DNA from: Rhodococcus sp. 14-1411-2a
GTDB taxonomy: Bacteria > Actinomycetota > Actinomycetes > Mycobacteriales > Mycobacteriaceae
DNA: 64,000 bases
Direction of reading: 5' to 3'
Assembly (NCBI RefSeq): GCF_002259485.1
Contig: NZ_NPGA01000009.1
Coordinates: 434,001 to 498,000, forward strand
Below the pieces are notes generated by a model, which worked only from the letters and a program-made list of their open reading frames with translations, was not told the origin of the DNA and did no database searches. The position numbers and the translations under genes are program-made. Below are positions 26,202 to 34,022 of the stretch, piece after piece; the first letter of the stretch is position 1, and every line of letters starts with the position of its first letter.

Positions 26202-27367
26202 CGAAGTCCCTTCGTTCGAGGAATGCGGATCTCCCATTCGGTTCCCTCGCCCTCCTCGGTGTCGAGTATCGCAGTACCACCGAGAGATTCGACGCGGCCG
26301 AGTATCGATTTCGAGACGCCCATCCGGCCTTCCGCTTCGGCGGCGGCGAGCCGTCCGGCCGGGATTCCGCGGCCGTCGTCGCGAATGCTGACGATCAATT
26401 CCCCGTCGACGTCCTCGAGCAGCACGTAGGCCTTCGCATCGGCACCGGCGTGCAGCTCGACGTTGGACAGTGCGGTCGCCACGACAGCGGCGAGCTCCTC
26501 GGCGACGTCGGAGTCGACGAGCACCGGATCGGCCGGAGTCGAGACAGCCACTGAGGAACCCGCCTGAGTTCGCAGCAGCGCCCGCACGTCGACGATCGAA
26601 TCGGCGTGATCGCCACGCGGAGCCGCCTGTTCCGAGATCAGCACCCGCAGAGCGACCTCCTGCTCGCCGGCCAGCTCGGCGAGTTCGGCTGCCGGCCCGC
26701 CTATTTCGAGCCCGCGCCGTCGCACCAGAGCCAGTACCTGCAACACTCCGTCGTGCACCTGCCGCGCCAGCCGTTCCCGCTCTTCGGTGATCGCCGCCGA
26801 CCGTGCTGCCCGACGCAGTTCTTCGTGGGCCCGCCGGGCGGTGTTCGACGCCATCCCCAGCGCCAGTCCGGCCGAGAGCAGCACCGGGGCGGTGGCGTCG
26901 GACCAGAGGTCGGAGTCGAAGCGGTCGCGGACGAGTGCGCTGACCACCGACATCGCCACTCCCGACGCGATCCCGCCCTTGGGGCCCAACAGGATTGCGG
27001 CGGAGATGACCGCGTTGGTGGCCCACAGTGTGGTCGGCAATGTTTGCCGGGTGCTGTACCAGTCGTAATCGGCCACCAGCCGTGTCGACGCCATCAGGGC
27101 GACGACGATGATCTGATCGGCGAGTACCACCTGCCAGCGCGGAAGCGATGCGCGCGCGAGCATCAGAGCCGACGCCCCCGACCACACGGCCATCGACGCC
27201 ACCAACATCCAGCTCAACCGCGGATTGGTATAGTTGTCGACGGTGGCCACCTGGTAGCCGACGGCGTAGACGAGGGTGACCAGCCGAAAGACCTGGGAGG
27301 CACGCCACAGCGGGGTGTCGGGATCGGACGAGGTGAGCGTGGTCCCGACCCGATCAGCCGTCTGCAT
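26198..27367 (-). CDS. MacS/NarS-type sensor histidine kinase
   Basis: This 389-residue kinase has about six N-terminal membrane segments with short loops (residues 25-180). A HisKA_3 dimerisation domain carries H205 (ERERLARQVHDGVLQ). The HATPase region has an N-box-like VATALSNVELHAG and a G-box DDGRGIP. It probably senses a membrane or envelope signal and phosphorylates the coupled regulator. The start (ATG 27367) overlaps the end of the AI-2E-family gene by 14 bp, so all three may be one operon. Confidence 0.9.
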   Translation of the reverse strand: MQTADRVGTTLTSSDPDTPLWRASQVFRLVTLVYAVGYQVATVDNYTNPRLSWMLVASMAVWSGASALMLARASLPRWQVVLADQIIVVALMASTRLVADYDWYSTRQTLPTTLWATNAVISAAILLGPKGGIASGVAMSVVSALVRDRFDSDLWSDATAPVLLSAGLALGMASNTARRAHEELRRAARSAAITEERERLARQVHDGVLQVLALVRRRGLEIGGPAAELAELAGEQEVALRVLISEQAAPRGDHADSIVDVRALLRTQAGSSVAVSTPADPVLVDSDVAEELAAVVATALSNVELHAGADAKAYVLLEDVDGELIVSIRDDGRGIPAGRLAAAEAEGRMGVSKSILGRVESLGGTAILDTEEGEGTEWEIRIPRTKGLR

Positions 27368-28601
27368 CGGTCTTCTTGTTCGGAGTCTTCAACTCTCGCT
27401 TGGGGAGTCGCTCCGGCTCGTCGCTTCCGGGAGGAGTGTGCGGGTCGCTCGGCTCGGCGGAGTACAGCGGGTCGGGCACCTCGAGTTCCTCGTAGACCTC
27501 GTCCGGGTCGGCGGCCAGCAGCGACCGCACAGCGGTGTTGAGGACGGCGACGATCGGTACGGCCAGCAGGCCTCCGACGATGCCCGCGAGCAGAATGCCG
27601 ACGGTGATGGACAGGACTACCGCCAGCGGGTGCAGCCGCACGGCACGGCCCAGCAGGAGTGGTTGCAGCACATGGCCTTCGAGCTGCATGACGGCCACCA
27701 CGATGCCGAGGGTGATGACCGCGGTGATCAGGCCCTTGGTGACGAGTGCGATGAACACCGCGACGAATCCGGTCAGCACCGCACCGATGATCGGTATGAA
27801 CGCGCCGATGAACACCAACGAGGCCAACGGAAGTGCCAGTGGTACACCGAGAATGGCCAGCCCGGCTCCGATGCCGATGGCATCGGCGGCCGCGACGGCA
27901 ACCGTCGCCCGGACGTATCCCACCAGCGACCCGAAGCCCTGGATGCCCGCGGTGCGGATTTTTCTGCGGGCCGCGGTCGGTGCCAGCCGGGTGACGAACT
28001 GCCAGATCTGATCTCCGCCGTACAGGAAGAAGATGAGGACGAAGAGTGTGAGCAACGCGCCGGTGAGTATCTCGCCGATCACCGCCGCAGTTGTCAGCGC
28101 TCCGCTGGTGACGGCCTCCTGATTGTCCTGAACGACCTTCACGAGGCTGTCGGTGGCCTGCCTGATCTGATCCTCGCTGATGTGCAGCGGGCCGTTGCTG
28201 AGCCATTCCTCGATGCCGTTGATGGACTGGGTGAACTGATCACCCACCTGCGGTAGGCCCTCGATGAACTGCTCGACGATGAAGGTCATGATGCCGGCGA
28301 CGACACCGATGCTGGCGATGATCACGACGATCACCGCGACGGCGCGTGGCACTCCGCGTCGGTGCATCCAATCGACGACGGGAACGAGCATCGCCGACGC
28401 CAGGAGCGCAAGACCGAGCGGAATGACGACGGTGCTGAGTTTGGCCACCACCAGGCAGAACGTGATGAATCCGGCAAACAGGACAAGCAGTCGCCATGTC
28501 CATTCCGCGCCGACCCGCACCAGCGGATGCACCGAATCCGCAGCCGAACCGGGGCCCGGGGACGCCCCCGTACCTTGCGCCCGCAACTCGTCGGTGCTCA
28601 C
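27354..28601 (-). CDS. AI-2E-family transporter (Rv0205-like)
   Basis: A 415-residue membrane protein with about eight membrane segments and the family's central soluble insert (FIEGLPQVGDQFTQSINGIEE). The C-terminal half has FIGAFIPIIGAVLTGFVAV and HPLAVVLSITVGILLAGIVGG, typical of the AI-2E/PerM family of exporters. The charged C-terminal tail is cytoplasmic. In M. tuberculosis Rv0205 lies next to mmpL3. The GTG start at 28601 appears leaderless; see the shared promoter at 28606-28613. Confidence 0.87.
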   Translation of the reverse strand: MSTDELRAQGTGASPGPGSAADSVHPLVRVGAEWTWRLLVLFAGFITFCLVVAKLSTVVIPLGLALLASAMLVPVVDWMHRRGVPRAVAVIVVIIASIGVVAGIMTFIVEQFIEGLPQVGDQFTQSINGIEEWLSNGPLHISEDQIRQATDSLVKVVQDNQEAVTSGALTTAAVIGEILTGALLTLFVLIFFLYGGDQIWQFVTRLAPTAARRKIRTAGIQGFGSLVGYVRATVAVAAADAIGIGAGLAILGVPLALPLASLVFIGAFIPIIGAVLTGFVAVFIALVTKGLITAVITLGIVVAVMQLEGHVLQPLLLGRAVRLHPLAVVLSITVGILLAGIVGGLLAVPIVAVLNTAVRSLLAADPDEVYEELEVPDPLYSAEPSDPHTPPGSDEPERLPKRELKTPNKKTDADG

Positions 28602-28605
28602 CCGC

Positions 28606-28613
28606 TAAATTTA
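28606..28613. promoter_or_regulatory. Shared palindromic -10 box driving two divergent leaderless genes
   Basis: TAAATTTA is a perfect palindrome in the 16-bp gap. Read on the plus strand, TAAATT (28606-28611) lies 6 bp before GTG 28618. Read on the minus strand, TAAATT (28613-28608) lies 6 bp before GTG 28601. Neither gene has room for a Shine-Dalgarno, so both should be leaderless. Confidence 0.65.
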
Positions 28614-28617
28614 ACCC

Positions 28618-30150
28618 GTGCTGGCATCTTTCCGAGCGGTCTCGCTCACCCTGAAGAGTCGCTGGCCGCTCTATATGCTCTCGATGCTCATCGCCAACGT
28701 CTTCGGTGCGGTGCTCGTGTTCGCCTTCGTGCGATACGGCCTGCCCATCCCCGAATCGCAATCGATCGTCGCCGACCGCGTCCGCAACGTGTACATCTTC
28801 GGGGCGTACCTCCTGGTGGCCTTGGTCGTCAGCCTGATCTACGCGTACTTCCTCCTGCGCTCGGTGATCCGGTGGCAGCTCCGCGGTGGCCCACCCACCC
28901 GCAAGGAGCAGATGACGACGCTGCACGCGCCGCTGCGTCAGGCGATCGTTCACCTCATTCTGTGGATCATCGGCGGCATCATCTTCGTGCTGTTGACCAT
29001 CGCGGAGATGCCGTCGTTGTCCATCGCCGTCATCGTCACCGTCGGTATGGCGGCCACCGTGACGTTCGGATTCACCTATATGCTCGGCGAGCGCATCCTG
29101 CGACCGGTCGCGGCCCTGGCGTTGAGCGAGGGCAGATTCGACCGCACGATGACCCCCGGCGTCGGTACCCGCATGGCGATGACCTGGGGCCTGGGCACCT
29201 TGATGCCCGTCATCGGCATCATTCTGCTGTGCGCCACGCAGCTGACCACCGATCTGGTGTTCTCCCCCAACGCGCTCGCCGTGGCCATCATCCTGCTCAG
29301 CGTGCTGGCCATCGTGCAGGCATTCGTACTCTCGATGCTGACCGCGAGCCAGATCTCCGACCCGATCAGTCAGCTGCACAGTGCCATCGAGCGAGTTCAG
29401 CGCGGCGAGACCGATGTCGAGGTCGACGTGTTCGACGGTTCCGAGATCGGACGCCTACAGGTGGGCTTCAACCGCATGATGGAGGAATCGGCCGAACGAC
29501 GCGTCCTGCGAGAGTTGTTCGGCCAGCACGTCGGTGAGGACGTGGCGCGTCGGGCATTGCAGTTCGGAACCGAGCTCGGCGGCGAGACACGATTCGTCGC
29601 AGTGCTGTTCGTCGACATGGTCGGCTCCACCGCCACCGCCTCCGAGCGCCCACCGAGCGAGGTCGTGGTGTTGCTCAACGAGTTCTTCCGGGTGGTCGTC
29701 GACGTCGTCGGACGCCATCACGGGTTCGTCAACAAATTCATGGGCGACGCGGCCCTCGCGATCTTCGGTGCCCCACTGGATCGTCCCGACGCGCCGACCG
29801 CCGCGCTCGCCGCCGCGCGTGAACTGCGATTCGCGTTGGACGAGATCACCGGCCTCGACATCGGCATCGGCGTATCGGCAGGACTGGCCGTCGCAGGCAA
29901 CATCGGTGCGTCGGAGCGCTTCGAGTACACGGTCATCGGAGACCCGGTCAACGAGGCGTCGCGACTGACCGAGCTGGCAAAACTGCGTCCCGGACGCGTC
30001 CTGGCGTCGACCTCGGCCCTGTACTTCGCCGACGACGAGGAACAGGAACAGTGGGAGCTGGGAGACCAGGTACAACTACGTGGTCGACGACGTGCCACCC
30101 ATCTGGCCTGGCCGGTGGAGTATCCCGACTCCTCTTCCAGCGACGGTTAG
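28618..30150 (+). CDS. Membrane-bound class III adenylate cyclase with HAMP domain
   Basis: A 510-residue protein with about six membrane segments (1-250), a HAMP linker (SQISDPISQLHSAIERVQRG, about 245-295) and a class III cyclase domain (about 325-500). The catalytic set is intact: metal aspartates D333 (FVDMVGST) and D377 (FMGDAALAIFG), K373 for adenine, and N445 and R449 in GDPVNEASR. It therefore should make cAMP. The architecture matches mycobacterial Rv1318c/Rv3645-type cyclases. GTG 28618 appears leaderless. It stands between homologues of Rv0205 and Rv0204c. Confidence 0.93.
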   Translation: MLASFRAVSLTLKSRWPLYMLSMLIANVFGAVLVFAFVRYGLPIPESQSIVADRVRNVYIFGAYLLVALVVSLIYAYFLLRSVIRWQLRGGPPTRKEQMTTLHAPLRQAIVHLILWIIGGIIFVLLTIAEMPSLSIAVIVTVGMAATVTFGFTYMLGERILRPVAALALSEGRFDRTMTPGVGTRMAMTWGLGTLMPVIGIILLCATQLTTDLVFSPNALAVAIILLSVLAIVQAFVLSMLTASQISDPISQLHSAIERVQRGETDVEVDVFDGSEIGRLQVGFNRMMEESAERRVLRELFGQHVGEDVARRALQFGTELGGETRFVAVLFVDMVGSTATASERPPSEVVVLLNEFFRVVVDVVGRHHGFVNKFMGDAALAIFGAPLDRPDAPTAALAAARELRFALDEITGLDIGIGVSAGLAVAGNIGASERFEYTVIGDPVNEASRLTELAKLRPGRVLASTSALYFADDEEQEQWELGDQVQLRGRRRATHLAWPVEYPDSSSSDG

Positions 30151-30153
30151 TCT
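30148..30153 (+). promoter_or_regulatory. Leaderless -10 box built on the cyclase TAG stop
   Basis: TAGTCT starts with the cyclase stop codon TAG (30148-30150) and ends 6 bp before GTG 30160. The downstream gene has no Shine-Dalgarno. Confidence 0.45.
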
Positions 30154-30159
30154 GACAGG

Positions 30160-31314
30160 GTGCCCGACCCCAGCTCCACCAGCGGACCCGCAGTACGGCG
30201 TCCGCGCAACCGACTCCGGTGGGTCAAGTGGATCGCCGGAATCGCCCTGGTGGCCCTGCTGGTGGGCGAGGCGATCTATCTCTGGCCGCGGCTGCACGAA
30301 TCCTGGACCGCCGTCCGCGAAATCCACTGGGGTTGGCTGGCGGCCTGCGTCTTCGCCCAGGCCGTGTCGCTGAGTGCATTCGGCCGAGTGCAGAAGCAAC
30401 TGCTCGACGCAGGCGGTGTGAAGGTACGCCAACGCAAGTCCGTGTCCGTCATCTACGGCAGCACCGCAATGGCGCTCACCCTCCCCGCAGGCCAGGTGTT
30501 CTCCACCGCGTTCACCTACCGCGAGACCCGCCGCTGGGGTGCGAGCCCGGTCGTCGCGTCGTGGCAACTGGCCATCTCGGGCGTGATCGCCGCTGCCGGT
30601 CTTGCCGTCCTCGGCGTGGCAGGCGGACTGGTGGTCGGAAGTTCGTTCAACACCTTCACGCTGGTTCTGCCGATCGCCGGTGTCATCGCGATCGTCGTCG
30701 CCGTTCGCTACATCTCGAACCATCCGCAGTCGATCAAGAACATCGCGCGCTGGGGACTGCGTCGATACAACGCGTTCCGCAACCACGAGCTCGACGCCGG
30801 TGCCGAGGGCATCGACAAGATCATCGGTCAGATCCAGTCCGTCCAACTCGGCAAGCGCGACGGCGCGCTCACTCTGTCGTGGTCCGCCGTGCATCGACTC
30901 GCCGACGTCGCCTGCCTGGCGTTCGCATGCTTCGCCGTCGGCGCGGATCCCCGGTTGTCGGGATTGCTGATCGCGTTCGCTGCGGGCAAGGCCGTGGGAT
31001 CGGTTCCTCTCGCACCCGGCGGCCTGGTGGTGGTCGACGCGACCCTCATCGCGTTCCTCACCAGTGCTGCCTCGATCAGCGCATCGCAGGCCGTGGCCTC
31101 GGCGTTGGTGTATCGCGGCGTGAGCTTCATTCTCGTCGCCATCGTCGGATGGATCGTGTTCCTCGTGCTGTTCCGGGGGCATCAGCACGCCGATCTGGAA
31201 TTCGACATCGCGCTGGAACAGCAGGAGACCGCAGCGCTCGAGCAGCAGGAGACCGCCGAGCTGCGGCGCACCGAGGGCATCCGCGACACCAAGGGCGATC
31301 CGGAACCCGCGTAG
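30160..31314 (+). CDS. UPF0104 / flippase-like membrane protein (Rv0204c-like)
   Basis: This 384-residue protein has about eight membrane segments and the lysylphosphatidylglycerol-synthase TM-region (UPF0104/YbhN) signature: YGSTAMALTLPAGQVFSTAF early and KAVGSVPLAPGGLVVVDATL later. No aminoacyltransferase domain is present. Proteins of this type are thought to move or present lipids. The C-terminal tail has a repeated EQQETA motif. In M. tuberculosis Rv0204c lies near mmpL3, suggesting an envelope-lipid role (inference). Confidence 0.85.
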   Translation: MPDPSSTSGPAVRRPRNRLRWVKWIAGIALVALLVGEAIYLWPRLHESWTAVREIHWGWLAACVFAQAVSLSAFGRVQKQLLDAGGVKVRQRKSVSVIYGSTAMALTLPAGQVFSTAFTYRETRRWGASPVVASWQLAISGVIAAAGLAVLGVAGGLVVGSSFNTFTLVLPIAGVIAIVVAVRYISNHPQSIKNIARWGLRRYNAFRNHELDAGAEGIDKIIGQIQSVQLGKRDGALTLSWSAVHRLADVACLAFACFAVGADPRLSGLLIAFAAGKAVGSVPLAPGGLVVVDATLIAFLTSAASISASQAVASALVYRGVSFILVAIVGWIVFLVLFRGHQHADLEFDIALEQQETAALEQQETAELRRTEGIRDTKGDPEPA

Positions 31315-31385
31315 CTACCCCGCGCGGTATGGCGTCCGTCACTTCCTGTTCATCCGGAATATATACGGACCCCGGTCCGCTTGTG

Positions 31386-31407
31386 TACTATGAGTTTGAA
31401 CCTTCAA
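31386..31407 (+). promoter_or_regulatory. yceI promoter with overlapping palindromic operator
   Basis: A -10-like TACTAT (31386-31391) is followed by the palindrome TTGAA-CC-TTCAA (31396-31407), which would cover the transcription start. This is the arrangement of a repressor site, possibly MarR-type. No regulator gene is adjacent. Confidence 0.45.
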
Positions 31408-31424
31408 CCCATCTAGGAGTCCTC

Positions 31425-31976
31425 ATGACCACCGCCATCGCACTGCCCGAGCTCACCGCAGGCACCTGGGCCATCGACGCAACCCACTCCACCGTCGGAT
31501 TCACCGTCCGCCACCTTGTCGTCAGCAAGGTCCGTGGCCGCTTCCAGAACTTCAGCGGCACCATCACCGTCGACGCCGACGGCACCCCGTCCGTCGACGC
31601 CGAGATCGACGTCGCGTCCATCACCACCGACAACGCGCAGCGCGACGGCCACCTCAAGACCGCCGACTTCTTCGAGGTCGAGAAGTTCCCCACCGCGACG
31701 TTCAAGTCCACCTCGGTCAAGGCCGACGGCGGAGACTTCGTCGTCACCGGCGACTTCACCCTCCACGGCGTCACCAACTCCATCGACCTGAAGCTCGAGT
31801 TCAACGGCGTCAACGCCGGCATGGGCAACGGACCGGTCGCCGGCTTCGAGGCCAGCACCGTCATCAACCGCAAGGACTTCGGCATCAGCATCGACATGCC
31901 CCTCGAGGGTGGCGGCGCTGTCGTCGGCGACAAGATCACGCTGAACCTCGAAATCGAAGCGGGCCTGCAGGCGTAA
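31425..31976 (+). CDS. YceI-family lipid-binding protein
   Basis: A 183-residue lipocalin-like beta-barrel. Family motifs are GTWAIDATHSTVGFTVRHLVVSKVRG, the central DFFEVEKFPTATF, the strand GDFTLHGVTNSIDL and the ending DFGI. YceI proteins bind isoprenoid-type lipids such as polyprenyl chains. No signal peptide is present, so this copy is cytoplasmic, as in many actinobacteria. AGGAG lies 5 bp before ATG 31425. The preceding operator suggests induction by a small molecule or stress. Confidence 0.9.
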   Translation: MTTAIALPELTAGTWAIDATHSTVGFTVRHLVVSKVRGRFQNFSGTITVDADGTPSVDAEIDVASITTDNAQRDGHLKTADFFEVEKFPTATFKSTSVKADGGDFVVTGDFTLHGVTNSIDLKLEFNGVNAGMGNGPVAGFEASTVINRKDFGISIDMPLEGGGAVVGDKITLNLEIEAGLQA

Positions 31977-32014
31977 TCCCGCCCCGCATCACCCCTCCCC
32001 CGCTTCACCCCCGC

Positions 32015-32067
32015 CGGATCAATGCGGCTTTGTTGCAGTCCAACTGACTGAAACCCACATTGATCCG
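32015..32067. terminator. Long interrupted hairpin after yceI
   Basis: CGGATCAATG (32015-32024) pairs perfectly with CATTGATCCG (32058-32067). An inner GTTGCAGTC/GACTGAAAC helix (32032-32040 with 32046-32054) pairs at 8 of 9 positions. It is 38 bp past the yceI stop. There is no U-tract, so it could be a terminator or a palindromic repeat. Confidence 0.5.
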
Positions 32068-32082
32068 CCCTGGGTGGACCCG

Positions 32083-32121
32083 CGAAAGGCCCGCATCGCA
32101 ATCGTCGGTGCGGGCCTTTCG
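32083..32121. terminator. 13-bp perfect hairpin upstream of the DUF3054 gene
   Basis: CGAAAGGCCCGCA (32083-32095) and TGCGGGCCTTTCG (32109-32121) pair perfectly around a 13-nt loop. With the U-containing 3' arm it looks like a terminator for yceI. It ends 11 bp before the next gene's -10 box. Confidence 0.7.
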
Positions 32122-32132
32122 CCGTCGGTGTC

Positions 32133-32138
32133 TACAGT
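32133..32138 (+). promoter_or_regulatory. Leaderless -10 box of the DUF3054 gene
   Basis: TACAGT lies 7 bp before GTG 32146, just after the hairpin terminator. There is no Shine-Dalgarno. Confidence 0.5.
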
Positions 32139-32145
32139 GGTGCGC

Positions 32146-32520
32146 GTGAAGTTTCGTTCTCCCGTAGTTGCCGGCGTCCTCGATCTGGCCATGGTTCTGC
32201 TGTTCGCCGCGATCGGTCGGCGCAGTCACGCCGAGGCCACCGCACTGTCCGGCCTGTTCCACACCGCCTGGCCGTTCGTCGTCGGTGCCGCCATCGGCTG
32301 GGTCGTCGCGTTTGCTCTGTACCGCAACAAGTTCGACGCTTTTCTCATCGTCCCGACGGGCATCGTCGTGTGGGTGATGACGGTTGTCGTGGGCATGGTG
32401 CTGCGTGCACTGACCGGGCAGGGAACAGCCGGGTCGTTCATCGTCGTGGCAACGCTGGCCACGGCAGTTCTGCTACTGGGTTGGCGTGCACTGGCGAAAT
32501 TCGTGCCGAGCGTTCGTTGA
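32146..32520 (+). CDS. DUF3054 membrane protein
   Basis: A 124-residue protein with four hydrophobic segments. The sequence VLDLAMVLLFAAIGRRSHAE and the ending GWRALAKFV are typical of the actinobacterial DUF3054 family, whose function is unknown. GTG 32146 is chosen because a leaderless -10 lies 7 bp upstream; a longer frame would begin inside the terminator hairpin. The nhaA transcript starts about 45 bp further on. Confidence 0.8.
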   Translation: MKFRSPVVAGVLDLAMVLLFAAIGRRSHAEATALSGLFHTAWPFVVGAAIGWVVAFALYRNKFDAFLIVPTGIVVWVMTVVVGMVLRALTGQGTAGSFIVVATLATAVLLLGWRALAKFVPSVR

Positions 32521-32552
32521 CGCCGAGTTCGTCGGGAACGGCCTCGACGCGA

Positions 32553-32669
32553 TAGGATGATCCACGGTGCGCCGGGAAGTCTGGTCGGCAACAACTCTGT
32601 GCTGCGTACCCACTGTCTGATATTCGGTCGGTTCGCAGCTCGACGAAGCTACCGAAAGGCGTTCTCTCC
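32553..32669 (+). promoter_or_regulatory. nhaA leader with candidate structured element
   Basis: A -10-like TAGGAT (32553-32558) precedes a leader of about 105 nt. Its 5' part holds the compact motif GGTGCGCCGGGAAGTCTGG (from 32567), which includes a CCGG/CTGG hairpin with a GAAGT loop. In the 3' part TTCGGT (32623-32628) pairs perfectly with ACCGAA (32651-32656), extended by AGCT/AGCT. This would bury part of the GAAAGG Shine-Dalgarno (32654-32659). The element looks like an ion-responsive leader, possibly sodium or pH, but this is inference. Confidence 0.45.
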
Positions 32670-33980
32670 GTGACAGATTCATCAACCCCGAAAACGCGAT
32701 TGCCGCTGTTCTCCCGGGGCTCCTGGTCCGAGGCAGATCGCGTCGCACAGATCCTCCGCAAGGAGACCGTCGGTGGCGCACTGCTCCTCGTCGCCACCCT
32801 CATCGCCTTGGTCTGGGCCAACTCACCGTGGTCCGCTGCCTACGACTCGCTGATGAGCACCCGCGTCGGACCGTCGGCGCTGCATCTCGATCTGACGCTC
32901 TCGACATGGGCCGCCGACGGACTGTTGGCCATCTTCTTCTTCGTCGTCGGACTCGAACTGAAGCGAGAATTCGTCGCAGGCGATCTCCGCGATCCCGCAC
33001 GTGCGGCCCTTCCTGTCGCCGCGGCGATCGGCGGAATGGCAGTTCCGGCAGTCATTTTCGTGCTGATCAACCTCGGCACCGGAGACGGCGCACTGCTCGG
33101 TTGGGCAATCCCCACCGCGACCGACATCGCGTTCGCCGTTGCCGTGCTCGCCGTGATCAGCACCCACCTGCCGACCGCGCTGCGTACCTTCCTACTGACG
33201 TTGGCTGTGGTCGACGACCTCCTGGCCGTCAGTGTCATCGCCATCTTCTACACCGACGACATCAACTTCATCGCGCTCGGCCTGACACTGATTCCGCTCG
33301 CCCTGTTCGCGGTGGCCGTACAGATGCGCGTCCGCTCGTGGTGGATTCTCATCCCGCTGGCGGTCGTGACCTGGGTACTCATGCACGAGTCCGGCGTTCA
33401 CGCCACCGTCGCGGGCGTGCTGCTCGGCTTCGCTGTTCCCGTGATGCGCAGCAAGGCCAACGGTGGTCCCGAAGCGGGCCCCGGCCTCGCCGAGCACTTC
33501 GAGCACAAGATTCGGCCGATCTCGGCGGGCATCGCGGTCCCCCTGTTCGCATTCTGCGCGGCCGGTGTGACCGTCGGCGGATTCTCCGGCCTGGCCAGCG
33601 CACTGACCGATCCGATCGCCATCGGCATCATCGCCGGCCTCGTCATCGGTAAGGCCATCGGCATCTTCGGCACCACCTACCTCGTATCCCGTTTCACCCG
33701 GGCGACGTTGGACGCCGGACTGAAATGGCTCGACGTCCTGGGCGTCTCGATGCTCGCGGGTATCGGATTCACCGTCTCGCTGCTGATCGGCGACCTTGCC
33801 TTCGGCGAGGGAACTCAGCGCGACGACCACGTCAAGGTCGGCGTCCTCACCGGTTCCATCATCGCGGCATCGTTGGCCGCCATCATCCTGCGCAGCCGCA
33901 ACAAGGCCTACCGCGACATCCACACCGAAGAGACCCGCGACGACGACCACGACGGCATCCCGGACGTGTATCAAAAGTAG
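32670..33980 (+). CDS. nhaA: Na+/H+ antiporter NhaA
   Basis: This 436-residue membrane protein exchanges protons for sodium. The family signature VVDDLLAV (equivalent to E. coli D163-D164), [13 protein letters not shown] (D133) and the late [12 protein letters not shown] are present. About 12 membrane segments are predicted. The C-terminal tail ([17 protein letters not shown]) is acidic. The GTG start at 32670 has GAAAGG about 10 bp upstream, partly within a leader hairpin. It may serve salt or alkaline tolerance. Confidence 0.93.
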   Translation: MTDSSTPKTRLPLFSRGSWSEADRVAQILRKETVGGALLLVATLIALVWANSPWSAAYDSLMSTRVGPSALHLDLTLSTWAADGLLAIFFFVVGLELKREFVAGDLRDPARAALPVAAAIGGMAVPAVIFVLINLGTGDGALLGWAIPTATDIAFAVAVLAVISTHLPTALRTFLLTLAVVDDLLAVSVIAIFYTDDINFIALGLTLIPLALFAVAVQMRVRSWWILIPLAVVTWVLMHESGVHATVAGVLLGFAVPVMRSKANGGPEAGPGLAEHFEHKIRPISAGIAVPLFAFCAAGVTVGGFSGLASALTDPIAIGIIAGLVIGKAIGIFGTTYLVSRFTRATLDAGLKWLDVLGVSMLAGIGFTVSLLIGDLAFGEGTQRDDHVKVGVLTGSIIAASLAAIILRSRNKAYRDIHTEETRDDDHDGIPDVYQK

Positions 33981-34022
33981 CCAGCGCTGGAATCCGGACC
34001 GCTGCGGTGACACGATGAGTCC

